NCBI RefSeq assembly: GCF_910592395.1
Contig: NC_088317.1
Span: 10,666,001 to 10,730,000, forward strand
Length of the DNA: 64,000 bases
Origin: Lineus longissimus
Taxonomy: Eukaryota; Nemertea; Pilidiophora; Heteronemertea; Lineidae
Direction of reading: 5' to 3'
The notes beneath the pieces are model-generated. The model did no database searches. It worked only from the letters and a program-made list of their open reading frames with translations, and was not told the origin of the DNA. Made by a program: the position numbers and the translations under genes. This document shows positions 23,419 through 35,500 of this stretch, in pieces. Position 1 is the stretch's first letter; each line of letters begins with the position of its first letter.

Positions 23419-24228
23419 CTTCTTCTAAGGCAGATTGTCGAGCTAGTCTGTGCACCCAGGATCTCAGAAGGACAGATATTCTATCTGCATAGTTTGGTCG
23501 ATGATTACTTGAGTGATAGAAGGGTGCTGTTCCCTGATCACAAGTTGCGGCCGAAGCACCACTACCTTCACCACTACCCCGAACTGATTTTCAAATTTGG
23601 TCCGCTTATATAAGATTGTGGACTCTAAAATTTGAAAGTAAACATTCCTTCTTTAAAACACATGTTCGCCACAGCCCAAACTTCATCAACATAACTAAAG
23701 TCGCTGGCCACAAAACACCAGCTTTTTCAAGCTTATTGTCGTCAAGGGCAATACTTCAGCCTGGGTGTGTCTGCGGATCGTTCCATTCCGTTTTTTCCCG
23801 ATTTGTACAGTACTTCCCTAGCAAATGCAGTGAAAAAATGCGGACACCATGATGGCAATGATGTTTCTATTTCAGGATGTGTCATAGTAAATGAGATGCG
23901 GTTTACCAGAGGAGACTATGTTGTGGTCGGGTGTCCTGGTGTGACACGATTTAATCTGTCATTTGCTAAAATTGAGTCATTCATCCTGAATGATGATTTT
24001 GTCAATAATGGCAAATGCCATTTAATTGTGAGGATACAAACAAGCTGCATAGATCCTGCTCTTGGCTTGTATCAACTTGAAAGTTCAGAGGATGAAATTG
24101 AAATGCAATGCATTGATTTCAGCGCATTGCCAGATAGACAACCACTGTCAGCATACAATCGAAGCAACATAACCTACATTGCCCTGAAGCACTCCATTTG
24201 CCTCGGGGACTACTTGGGCGCTCAGTAG

Positions 24229-24497
24229 AATTTGGATGTAATAAAGCATGGTGAGGGTCCACATTCGGTACAATTTTCCCAGAATTATTTCCAACTTCTC
24301 TTCTCCACCCTTTGACCTTCCCAATGCAGTAGAGAGAGCTGACGCCCGCAGCTGCTGACTCTGGTCGACCTGACAGGAACTGGTTGAAAACATAATCGCT
24401 CCTGTCCAAAAAACAAGGACTACATGTAGTGCGATAAGATGAAAAGTTTAACTATTCCCAAAGAAGTAATAATGTTGTCTGTGTTTCAGTTTTTCAG
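24229..24497. other. Short non-coding gap
   Basis: Lies between the stop of the decayed zinc-finger gene and the acceptor of the SAM-like exon ('tttttcag' ending 24497). Nothing else seen. Confidence 0.4.
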
Positions 24498-24733
24498 CAT
24501 GGAGACTGGTGTTCCGGAGAAATGTCTGAGGGACTTCCTAGCGGGACTATTCCCTTTGATGAAAGATTACGAACGTGAGGATATTGCCGAAATACTTGTG
24601 AACGATCTGGGCTGTTGCACGATTGCTGATTTGAAGCTTGCCAAGGAAGAGGAACTCTCTTTCCTGAAGCCATTACAGAGACGAAAAGTAATACTTGCTG
24701 CCACAGAAAAAGCCGAGACTGAAAGAAAGCATG
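24498..24733 (+). CDS. SAM-like domain exon
   Basis: Bounded by acceptor 'tttttcag' and donor 'catg|gtaggc'. It encodes METGVPEKCLRDFLAGLF and LGCCTIADLKLAKEEELSFL, then LQRRKVILAATEKA. The helical pattern and the 'L..L..V..DL..L.EEDL..L....RRK' spacing resemble a sterile-alpha-motif-like domain. The exon ends with one leftover base. Another plus-strand exon at 60916 starts with two bases and belongs to a family (SAMD3-like proteins) that often has a SAM domain in front. The two may therefore be consecutive exons of one gene. The alternative is an isolated gene fragment. Confidence 0.6.
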
Positions 24734-26611
24734 GTAGGCTTGTTTATTTGTTTTTCTTTGGGGGGGGGGATGCCAGATATAGATCATACAGAACGGCATT
24801 ATGGCCAGTGCCAGTGTTTTGCTTAGAAAAGCAAATGAAAGGTAGGCAGGAGGCTGCTTGAGGTAAAGAACCCCCCACCCCATAGGCAAACCATTGCTGG
24901 AAGGCTAATTTTTCTGCACATATTTATGGTCTCCACACTCTCAGTGGAGACCATCTTGATATCACTAGGTTAGGTAGGTAGGTTCTGTTTCTTGTTCTTC
25001 TTCCACAAAACATTTATGGAGCTTGTCCAGCCAAACTGCAGAATAGATCAAGGATCAATCAGTGACTGCCTTTTGAAAAAGCCAGGTGCATGGTTTTCAG
25101 TGCACCATAAAATCCTAGGTGCACTGTTTTTTTTACCACCAACCAACTTTTCTTCTGGTATCCATCGACAACGTTAGTCTGGTGGACACGAGGTTGGCCT
25201 TAAACTTGCTTGAAATCGAAAATTTGGACAACACACGTGTACTACAGCGCAAACGGCAGCATTCTGACAGATATAGAAACATGTGGTCTGATTCTATTTT
25301 TACTTGTCACTAAGTGATCACGCGTCCAACCTCGTATGCAGGGTAATGTGGCTTTCTCATTGGTCGAACGTTAATTTTGTTCACAGCCTTATAAGGCACC
25401 TGAGCGCAACGCAGTATTTCTCTGAAGGAGAAAAGCTTGATGGGTTATATCCGGTACGCGCGAGACTACCGCAAAGATATTTCCAGAACTGCGAGATTTA
25501 CGTCGGAGTACAGGTATAGTATGTCTTCTCTTGAGTATATAATTTCGGCGGGAATATTGCATCTCGGCTCGTGCACCTGCGGCAGTCGCGTCCGGTTTCT
25601 ATAATTTCTGTCTATCATGGCCTAGTCTTTAGCACATAAATAGTTCGATAATTGAAATGTCTGACTTACTGACCCCTGTGTAATTAGCATCACTTTCCAC
25701 TGCGTCGCAATCATTTTTTAGGCGCGCGATTTTTTAATGCATTTTAAAGGGCAGGCGCGCGATGTTTCATTCACCTAAAAAAAATTGAGGCGCGCGATGG
25801 TGCGCGGGCGCGATCGCGCGCCTCAAAAGGCAGTCACTGATCAATCACTCCAATCCCATTGAAGGAAATTCGATGCATGGAATATCACAAAAACATTTTT
25901 AATATTCTCATTATTTCCATGACTTTGAAGCGTTTTTTGGTCAATTTTTGGCCGAGAATATTTTCCGGACTTTGCCGAACCCGCTTCCGGACTTTCCCGA
26001 ATCAATGCTCGATGACGTCGATTGGCAATCTTGACACTAGAGGCGCTGATGTCGTTCCTAAACAACGGCTCTAGCACTGCTAAATTGCCACCATCTTGAA
26101 AAGCAGTACCGCGCATGTGGAAATGTAAAGAATCTTTACAATTGCAAAGAGGCTATCGCATCACCACTACGCCCGAGAACACGATGACTGCGCTGCATTG
26201 ATAGTTTGCAATAAATTCACGTAAAAACACACCAGAACATCTCGGGTTTTATTTACAAAGATCATATTTTGTTATTTATTTATAAAACAAGCCATTTTAT
26301 GAAAGAAGGTGGCACTTACTAGGCCTGGATAAGACTTTGGAGTTTGAAGTGGTGGTGACGCAGTGTTGAAAACACCTGAATCTCAGGATGCCGATATCCA
26401 AGATGGCGGAATTTTACCAATTCCAGTGTCTGAAATTGAATTTTAATTTCGGCACTGTGCGAGTTTGGTCGATTGGGTCGAGTGCATGTATCCATTTGCG
26501 CATGCTCATTCAAGATGGCGGCAAGGCCCTCGTGTTTTTAAAATGTAAATGTTATTTTGTCCTTTTTGGCGTTAGATCAGTCATTTGACAGTTGAAAATA
26601 ACGAAATCAAG
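24734..26611. other. No assignable gene; small hairpin and GCGCGC tract
   Basis: Contains a 9-base-stem hairpin (GGTCTCCAC..GTGGAGACC, near 24930) and a tract rich in GGCGCGCGAT at 25720-25825. No coding frame was recognised. If the SAM exon joins the exon at 60916, this is intronic. Confidence 0.4.
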
Positions 26612-26845
26612 ATGGTTTTTTGGATAGACAACAAGGAAAGTCGAAAATATGAACTTGGTAGTAAAAAAGCCAAGAAATTGGCGAATCTGGCACAAGAAGT
26701 GTCGCCCGAAATTTTCGTCAGTGCAAGTGCAAAAATACACAGTACCAATGTACAGGACAGTGTACAGGTCGATGTACAGGCCGATATACGCACGGTACAG
26801 GACAGTATACATAATGATGACGATACAGGCATTATTAGTGGGTCG

Positions 26846-27046
26846 TACTAATGACCGACAAGTAACATAATTGACCGTCAAGGACCGACAAGTGTCTCAA
26901 AATGACCGACAAGTAGGATCAAATTTAATTTTAATGCTTGCAATGTGATAAAGAAACAATTAACTACCAAACTTGTAAATATCTAACTAATTGGTCTTTT
27001 GATAGCTGAGATATGGAAAGATTTATACGCCGACAAGTAAAATTCT
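26846..27046 (+). repeat. Left terminal inverted repeat
   Basis: Pairs with 47722-47903 over about 180-200 bases, with a gap of about 26 bases in one copy. Confidence 0.85.
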
Positions 27047-27289
27047 CCGACGATGTCGGCCATTTTGTCGTTGGCTGTCATGTACCTGGTAGTGTCTAAA
27101 ACGTGGATTCAACAGTTCAACATGGTTTTGGCATCTCGAGTTAGGGTGTGTCACTGAAGAGTTTTTCACTAGTTCGACATAGTTGCTCTAGATAAGTTTG
27201 AAGTCAGTTTTTCATAGTTCTACAGGTTTTACATCTCTCTCATCATATTTTTGCATCTATCAATTCCAGGTATAAGAGCTCAGCGTCGT

Positions 27290-30070
27290 TTAAGAGCCAG
27301 TTTTTATAAGAATCAGGCAAGATCCTATTAGAGGGTGGGTCATGACCCTCTCAGATTTCTTCCAAAATTTTTATATTGGTAGATATATGTTAATAACGGA
27401 CGGAAATCACATTTTCTATCCTCAATAGGGTCCGCTTTTTTTTTAGGGGCCCCTGGAATATTTGGGTCAAAATGGGCCTAAATGGCAAAATAACCAAAAT
27501 GTGGTTTTCAAATGCTGGTATTTCTGTGCGCCCTTAGTGAGCCACAGAGATTTTCATGCGTGTAAGTCTATTGGGTATTGACTTTCAGAAAATGTGAAAA
27601 TTTTGGCGGCTGACTTAGGGCGCAGCCCATAGGTGGCGCTGCAAAACGCGACATTTCGAAATTACACACACCTTCAGAGAGGTTGTGTGGTTTGCGCCCT
27701 AAGTCAGCCAGGGTGTTTCATGCGTATTATGATACATTAGCACCTACTGCTTTGATTTAAAGGAAATTTACGGCGGCTGACTTTGGGCGCACAAGTATAG
27801 GGGGCGCTTTTTGCCACCAAAAGGTGAAATTACCACCTTTTCGCACAACAAGTTCTCCATGTGCCCTAAGTCAAAATTGACCAAATATAGCTCAAATGGT
27901 CCCCCAGCATCTCTAGTACCAGTGGTTAGGAGGGTTTCATGGCTGGTTTGCGTATTAACCCTTTTTGCACCATTTTTTGTCGGGACACTAGACAAAAAGG
28001 CCAAAAATGGTAAACTGTGAACTTTCTCCGATATTCATGAAACTTACAGGATAACTTCCTTACGTTAAAGAAAGTATTTTTTGTGAGTTTTAGGTCAAGG
28101 TGGCAAGCTACTTGGTGGCAAAATTGAAATTTGACAGAAAAAGGAGCAATTTGACCTTTATATCATGAACCGTTTATTCAAAATCAAAAGTATTCAAAAA
28201 TTACCATGAAATCACCGGTATCTCAGAAACTTAAACACTTTTACAATGAATATGGTGTAAAACTTCACCAATATTTAAATGTCAGCAGAAATTTAGCAAA
28301 TTACTATCAAAATAGTTAGTATGCCATTAGGGCCAAACTGTCCAACTGGATCATCACATCTAAACAGTGAACTACAGTTTATATAGTTTCATGTTCTGGT
28401 CATCTTTCTTTGAGAATATGTAATGTCCACGGCGATCAATGGATGGTGCTGATAATCTAGCGCGAATGTCATCCTTGTCCTGCCAAGATGCATGTTCATC
28501 ATCAAGCCATCCAAAATACAATCCTGCAATACAGAAAAGTACCAGCTAATATTACTGACATGTATACTATCAAACTATGGGCATATGGTTGAAAAATATG
28601 TCGTATTTTAGATTTCCATTGGGGAAGAATCATCCATCACGATTCCATAATTACCTGTTCGTCTCATGTATTTTATGTGGCAAAGTTCGCCATCAACAGC
28701 TTGTACCATCCCAACATATGCCTTCTCTCCACACTGTATGATTGCGTAATCTCCTGCATGGTACTCCATTTCCCCCATGTTTTCTTCGTGAAAATCGTTG
28801 ATCAACTCATCAACTATGATATGTTGCTCTGCTTGAAGATCAGATTCCTGGAGGTAAAACATCGATGTAGAATCTTTTTCGGTAAAAAGAAAATTGTCGA
28901 GGATATTGTTTCACTCAAATCGGATGGAATTGATGTTACCTGAACACTTTCTAACTCTTCATCAATCTGCTCATTCCCTTCATCCTCATTGTCACTACCA
29001 TCATCAGTTGGGTCAGCTTCTGGGATTTCAAGTGTTCCACCTCGTTTCTTCTTGGCCATAAGTTGAGAGAACTGTGATATAACTTGATCTCTTGCTAAGT
29101 ATTCTTCTGGTGAAAACATCTTTGCGCCTTGTGCATCCTTTGCAGATCGCATCAGTTTGACAACGTTCTCAGCAGTGGTCTTTTTCCCTGTCGTCTCTCA
29201 CTAAAACTGGTACTTTTGCTTTATAGTTCCAATATTGCCGCCAAATGGCAGCCTACAACAAAAGTGGCTTGCTGCATTCCACAGAAACTTTGATAACACC
29301 TTTCTCAGTGCAAAAGGAGCTAATCCTGTAAGTTTTATGAATATCGGAGAAAGTTTACAAAATTCCATTTTCAGCCTTTTCGCGTAGTGACCCGACAAAA
29401 AACGGTGCAAAAAGGGTTAATACGCAAACCGGCCATGAAACCCTCCTAACCACTGGTACTAGAGATGCTGGGTGACTAGTTGAGCTATGTTTGATCAGTT
29501 TTGACTTAGGGCGCATGGAGAACTTGCTGTGCGAAAAGGTGGTAATTTCACCTTTCGGCGGCAAAAAGCGCCCCCTATACTTGTGCGCCCAAAGTCAGCC
29601 GCCGTAAATTTCCTTTAAATCAAAGCAGTAGGTGCTAATGTATCATAATACGCATGAAACACCCTGGCTGACTTAGGGCGCAAACCAACCTCTCTGAAGG
29701 TGTGTGTAATTTCGAAATGTCGCGTTTTGCAGCGCCACCTATGGGCTGCGCCCTTAGTCAGCCGCCAAAATTTTCACATTTTCTGAAAGTCAATACCCAA
29801 TAGACTTACACGCATGAAAATCTCTATGGCTCACTAAGGGCGCACAGAAATACCAGCATTTGAAAACCACATTTTGGTTATTTTGCCCTTTAGGCCCATT
29901 TTGACCCCAATATTCCAGGGGCCCCTAAAAAAAAAGCGGACCCTATTGAGGATAGAAAATGTGATTTCCGTCCGTTATTAACATATATCTACCAATAAAA
30001 AAATTTTGGAACAAATCTGAGAGGGTCATGAATCACCACCTGCCTGACTCTTATAAAAACTTGCTCTTAA
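27290..30070. mobile_element. TTAA-flanked element with about 760-bp inverted repeats
   Basis: The outer ends read TTAAGAGC(C/A)AG and their inverse, with TTAA at 27290-27293 and 30067-30070. The arms (27290-28052 and about 29325-30070) match each other closely. They include the phrase 'ggcggctgactt(t/a)gggcgcac' and the GGCCCCT motif. TTAA target duplications are typical of the piggyBac and Kolobok superfamilies. No transposase is present. The 1.3-kb middle holds three spliced exons of a gene on the minus strand. Confidence 0.85.
28372..29187 (-). CDS. Captured 3' gene fragment (three spliced exons)
   Basis: Exons 29187-28940, 28847-28655 and 28523-28372 (stop TAG) have proper splice sites and join in phase. 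The first begins at an acceptor close to the arm boundary, so the 5' part of the gene was not captured. The joined sequence has KKTTAENVVKLMRSAKDAQG, a KKKRGGTLEIPEAD region, an acidic stretch, then EYHAGDYAIIQCGEKAYVGM, CHIKYMRRTG, LYFGWLDDEHASWQDKDDI, and a basic end MKLYKL. The 'G.YA.I.....YVG.V' part resembles a small beta-barrel tail found in several transposon-linked invertebrate proteins. The function is not known to me. The frame is free of stops. Confidence 0.7.
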
Positions 30071-30174
30071 ATGTCCTGTGACACATGGCATAATCATAAT
30101 GGTAAAGTCACCCACTCTGACAGGGTGCACTCAAGGGAAGATTTTTTAGCTCGGCTGACTAAGTCAGCCGAGCT

Positions 30175-30206
30175 TGTCAAATAAGTTGTTCAGTGGTGTC
30201 CGTCTG

Positions 30207-30237
<31 letters not shown>

Positions 30238-32188
30238 GTTAAACATGTGGTGCACATTTTGAATTGAGAAGAGCTAGAGGCCCTCAAATTGGCGTGTGTG
30301 TACATCAGGAGTAAGGGTACGTTGACACAAAAAATTGGAGCGATGCGCCTAAAAATAAGCATACTACGGCAATCGGAGCGTTAAGTTGAAATAGTGCAAT
30401 TTCTCATGAATTATTCATTGGACAAACAACAGCTTATTTCCCCTGAAAGACAAAGATTTGCATATAATTATCACCAAAGGATTTCAAATTTCGACCTCGT
30501 TTAAGTGGTATTATCACATGTTATGTAATTGGCAAGAAGCCAAGTGGTTTTCAAAATTCGCGGGGAACTACTATTACTATGCTCATTCAGGGTTTATGCT
30601 CGGTCTGGGCATATGAGCTCTCGATTCGCGAAGTTTTAGACGATGATTTCGCCCAATATGGCTCAGATTTTTTAATGTAAGCAAGCACAAGGTGTTGTTG
30701 GTAGTAAACAGCACAATGGTAGACGTTATTGCTATCTAATTGGGCGTTTTAATCTAAAATCGCTGTTTTATTGTCTAAATTAGCGCCGATTAGAAGGAAT
30801 TTCCCGCTAATGACGTCAACAGAATTCCCTTCTACAATGACGGGTCGCTTTTGTCAATAACAATAAAACAACAGAAAATAGGAAAATATGAAAAAATGGC
30901 TTACCATTAGGGCCTATGGGCAAGACACAATGCTAGGATCGGAAATTATATTATTTTGTTTCTATTTGCAGGTTTTTAAACCTAGTCTGAGAGTTTCGTA
31001 AATAATTTATATTTCTAAAATCGATTCGTCGCATTTCTATGTTCTGGTGTATTTCGCTATCTTGACTTATGAAGTGCAAGGTTAAGGTAGGTCTGTCATG
31101 TTTCTGTGATGCTGGTCGAAAAACGTTTAGATTGCGTTCAATATGCAAATATGCGTTTAATAATCAAGTGCCAGTGGTTCATTAAACATTTGTGTTATTT
31201 AATATGCATGTATCAGGTCTTTGGAAGTAACAATTCGATAAGAAATGGTGCGGAATGAACTGCTCTCAAATCACTGCTTTGGATACAAAATGGCGGCCTC
31301 CATCATCAACCATAGCACGTGTTCATGTCAGATGTCTGAATCAGATGTAGGCCTAGGCCTAACTCCTAAATGAGTAACTGTAGCAGTCAAAGCTTTGTGT
31401 AGCAGTGTAGGGCAACATCGTCAGTAACATGGTGAAAGGCATGGGCCATTGTCCGTAGGGCTTTATCATGCACAGTGACACTGTCAGACTCAGTGTGATG
31501 AATGGTTGGTAGTTTGTAAGGAATTCGGTAGCCTTCACTCACTGACAGACATTTGATTTGTTCTGATGCTGTGCTACAGCTAGGCCTACTAGGGTATGTC
31601 TCACCTTGGATTGATTTCAATTATTATAATTTGTCTTCGCTTTCGAGTAACCTATGCGTACCATAAATGACATGGGCCTAATAGTATGTATTTTCCTGGA
31701 TGAGCGCAGAGTGTATCCACTATAAATCCATCCAGTGGGCCTGTGTTGGACATTTATAGACATGGTTGTGACTCCAAGACATGTAGAGACGAGTTCGTGA
31801 CTCGGGGAGACGGGTTGTCCATAAAGAGATGAGGTTGTGACTCTGAGACAGGTTGTGCATGTTGAGGCAAGGTTGTGATTCTGGAGACAAGTTGAAGAAT
31901 GTAAACTAGGGAGTGGTGTCTGCTGTCTACTTTGTTATCTATTACAAAAAATTTTGAAAAAAAAAGATCTACGTTTAGGCATAGTGATTGTACAGCTGTT
32001 TGTATCAAGATATAAAGTAGTGACTGATGAATGATGAATCATTTATAATTTTTTTTTCTATTTTCAGATACTAGGTGCTGATACCCATTGTCTTCGCTGA
32101 ATTTGGTGGCTGTTGTAGTATTGAATTTGCCTCCCCATCAGGGTCGCACCTTTTGGAAAAAGGTTGATTGCATCCAGGCAATCCAAGG
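30175..32188 (+). other. Helentron 5' non-coding region
   Basis: About 2 kb before the minisatellite. The (CATC)n run is at about 30207-30240. The part at 30400-30620 is clearly similar to 57045-57260 in the shorter relative (shared words such as 'cacatgttat' and 'ggcaag(a/g)agccaag'). A splice acceptor-like 'ttttcag' lies at 32060-32066. No gene was seen. Confidence 0.6.
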
Positions 32189-32475
32189 TCTATTGCCTCC
32201 GTGCAATCCAATAAACCTCTCAAAATCTATTGCCTCCGGGCAATCCAATAAACCTAACAAAATCTATTGCCTCCGGGCAATCCAATAAACCTCACAAAAT
32301 CTATTGCCTCCGGGCAATCCAATAAATCTCACAAAATCTATTGCCTCCGGGCAATCCAATAAACCTAACAAAATCTATTGCCTCCGGGCAATCCAATAAA
32401 CCTCACAAAATCTATTGCCTCCGGGCAATCCAATAAACCTCACAAAATCTATTGCCTCCGGGCAATCTAATAATA
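32189..32475 (+). repeat. 37-bp minisatellite with hairpin core, about 7.5 copies
   Basis: Each unit contains ATTGCCTCCGGGCAAT, a 6-base-stem hairpin, followed by 'ccaataaacct'. Units differ by single bases. The array ends in a short (at)n run and lies about 110 bases before the start codon of the Rep-helicase gene. Confidence 0.95.
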
Positions 32476-32587
32476 TATATATATATATTTGCAATGTTCC
32501 CAAGTACAATTTCTGTTGAAAGAGTTTCTGTATATCAAAACATTTCATAATCTCACAAGTTTACGTTTCATTGTGCAAATAAAAAAT

Positions 32588-35500
32588 ATGGGAATAGACA
32601 TTGTTCAGTACCGCTCTTCAGTTGGATTGTATGCATTAAAAGCAAGAATAAAGAGTCAGCCACCAAGTTCAGTTCACTGTTATCATGCAAATTGTTCAAG
32701 TACTAATTATCATTTTCTTGATTTGACAGATATTCATTGGACTTCAGATGACGGAGAGATAAATCACAAGACTATTTGGTTGTTCTCTTCCATTTGGTTT
32801 GTGTCTGCATACATGCTGAAACTGCAGTCAATCTTTGAATTGCATCATGTCTTGTTTGAGTTTGATGTTATGCTAAGGGAGTTTGATGATAAGCTCTCAG
32901 TTGCTGAACAGAACTTGAAAGATGAAAAGTGGTTCGAAAAAATAATGGAAAACTATCATGACAGACAAAGCCAGTGCAGAATAGCCTGTTTGGCTTCTAT
33001 AGATCTTATTCTAGCTATTGGTTTTCGACTTTATTCTTCGCAGATTTTACAACAAAGTAATGATATTGAAACAAATCCAGGTCCAGTTGATCAAGTTTTC
33101 TCTGCATCTGGTATTCCCGCGTATATTGATAAAGTCACACAAGGCTCATTCCATCAGGGCAATTCAAAATATTCAGAAGCGTCAATTGGCAGACAATGTG
33201 TGACCAATGCCGCTACAGCTTTAATGTACTCACTTATAATTTCACCTGCTCATTGGCAATCACAAGACCTTGATGACATCTTGGATGAAGGTGACTCGTG
33301 GTATAAACAAATTAAAATGGCAGTACCAAGTTTATGTTATTTAGCTGTTGATCAGCTTCCACCATATCATTCAATGATGAGCGAAAACTTCAAAATAAAG
33401 CCGGTTGGGGTGTCACAGAATATCTGCTTGGTGTACAATGAAAATTCATCTGCTATATCTATGAGAGAATTTCTTGTAAAGATGGCTTCATGTCATGCAG
33501 TTATTATAATCATTGGATCACAGGCATTTGCTGTAATGCATGTTGATAATCGATATTATATGTTTGATGCGCACAGTAGAGATAGATCAGGTTCTCCTTC
33601 TCCAAATGGTTTTTCAGTTTTGCTCACATTCTCAAATGAGTCCAAGTTAGATATGTATTTAAGACGGTATGCTTCAAATGTCAATCAATCTGTATTTGAG
33701 GTAACTTTTTACAAAGTTGAGAAAGTTACATCCAGGGCTTTAAAGCTTGGTCTAAAAAGACACAGTTCCATCAACCATGTCAATAGTGATGATGTTCACT
33801 CAGATGCTAAAGAAGATGAACAGGATTCAGCTATCAATGCTCAAAGTAGTGATACACGTAAATCAGGGGAATTGGTTGAAAAGTATTTAGTTGATCAATC
33901 TAAAAAAGCAAAAAAACATGAATATTTCAAACTGTGTATGCAAGAAAAAAGACGAGAACCAAGTAAATATGAGCATCAGCGAATGAAGCATTTTGACAAA
34001 TTGTCAAAATGCAAAGCAAGACAAAATGAAAATAAACATGAACAGCTTAAAACCAATGAGAAACTTTCCAAACAAAGAGCGAGAAAGGATAAGAGTAAAC
34101 ACGAACAACTTAAAACAAATGACAGACTTTCCAAACAAAGAGCAAGAGAGAATGAAAGTAAACATGAACAGCTTAAAACAAATGAGAAACTTTCCAAACA
34201 AAGAGCAAGAGAGAATGAAAGTAAACATGAACAGCTTAAAACAAATGAGAAACTTTCCAAACAAAGAGCAAGAAAGGATAAGAGTAAACACGAACAACTT
34301 AAAACAAATGAGAAACTTTCCAAACAAAGAGCAAGAGAGAATGAAAGTAAACAAAAACAGCTTAAAACAAATGAGAAACTTTCCAAACAAAGAGCAAGAA
34401 AGGATAAGAGTAAACATGAACAGCTAAAAATAAATGAGAAACTTTCCAAACTGAGAGCAAGACAAAATGAGGAGAAGCGTTGTAAAGAAAAAAATGCTGA
34501 CAAGCAAGCAAAGATAAAGGGAAGACTTGATCCTCAAAAACTGAGTATCGAGAATGTAAACGATACGTCAAGAAAAAGGAAATTACGTCAAGATGATACA
34601 TTTTGTAACATTGAAAACTTAAGAAAAAAGTTAAAGCGGCTTGATAATAAATCGAGTGAATCGTGTCATGAAAGATTAGATATCACTCAAAATGAAATTC
34701 CACTTACAACACCATCTTATAACTCGTATACAAAAAAGAAGTATGGATGCAATTTAGATGCAAATATTGCCATATTTAATGCATTAACATGTGATGGTCC
34801 AATCTATGTATGCACCTGTTGCCACCAAACTTGGTTCAAACATTCTGTAAAATCTTCAGAATCATGGCCCAAAAATTTTGGCTCTGAATTTGTTAAAAGC
34901 GCTTTGACAGAAAAATCATCTGTGAATGGTAAACAATGGCTCTGTAATACATGTTTGGACTCCCTTAAATCCGGCAAAGTTCCTAAATTAGCTGTTGTAA
35001 ATGGAATGAAATTTCCTTCTCGACCAACAGAATTAGTAGATTTACATCAGCTTGAAGAGAGACTAATAGCTTTGAGAATACCATTTATGCAGATACGACA
35101 GTTACCAAGAGGATCACAATTGTCTATGAAAGGATCAGTAGTAAATGTGCCGACAGATGTGCAAACTACAGTCAATTCACTTCCGAGAACAATTGATAAA
35201 ACTTGCACAATTCCAATCAAGTTAAAGAGAAAATTATCCTACACCCACGCTGTTACTACACAAAATCTACGCCCTGCTGTAATCATCAGCGCTCTGCATT
35301 ATTTAATGAAAACCAGTGAATTGTATAAAACAGCAAATTTGACAGTGAATAATGAATGGTTTCAAAGTTTTCCACCAGAAGTTGAAGAGAATGAAACTGT
35401 CAATGACAACGAGTGTAGAAGTGATTACAATGAGAAAGATGTTGATACCCTTGTAAAAGAATTTGAAGAGGCTGAAAAATATAAAGATGATGATCATTTT

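Larger units (their letters stand above)
20754..24228 (+). pseudogene. C2H2 zinc-finger transposon-type protein, decayed
   Basis: The frame can start at ATG 20754 with a C2H2-type finger (MYKCHHCHYK...FPCGVPGCRRFFRVY). A second pair follows: CHHCKKICDSF and CPYGCDVRYKVKSSFTCHLS. Downstream are signature segments of a large protein family scattered through fish and invertebrate genomes: DNLGSHCLGGFSENF, HPFICRYCEIRR, HVCQPGLPPCLGHDLFEGIV, KWFTYDFLN, LRPKHHYLHHYPELI and LWTLKFESKHSFFK. I recognise the family as transposon-like, but the exact superfamily (KDZ/Plavaka-like?) is uncertain. Lesions: a 2-base gain near 20890, a small insertion frameshift near 22098, two inserted elements at 22789-23418, a 2-base gain near 23610, and a further frameshift before the last segment, which ends LKHSICLGDYLGAQ at 24228. 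It is not functional as it stands. Confidence 0.75.

Noticed and set aside
24925-24955. Histone-type or tRNA-like hairpin
   Set aside because: A 9-base stem alone, with no tRNA A/B boxes or histone gene nearby.
33976-34503. Minus-strand frames opposite the lysine-rich repeats
   Set aside because: They are the mirror of the 63-bp coding repeats, with leucine/serine-rich translations caused by the repeat.
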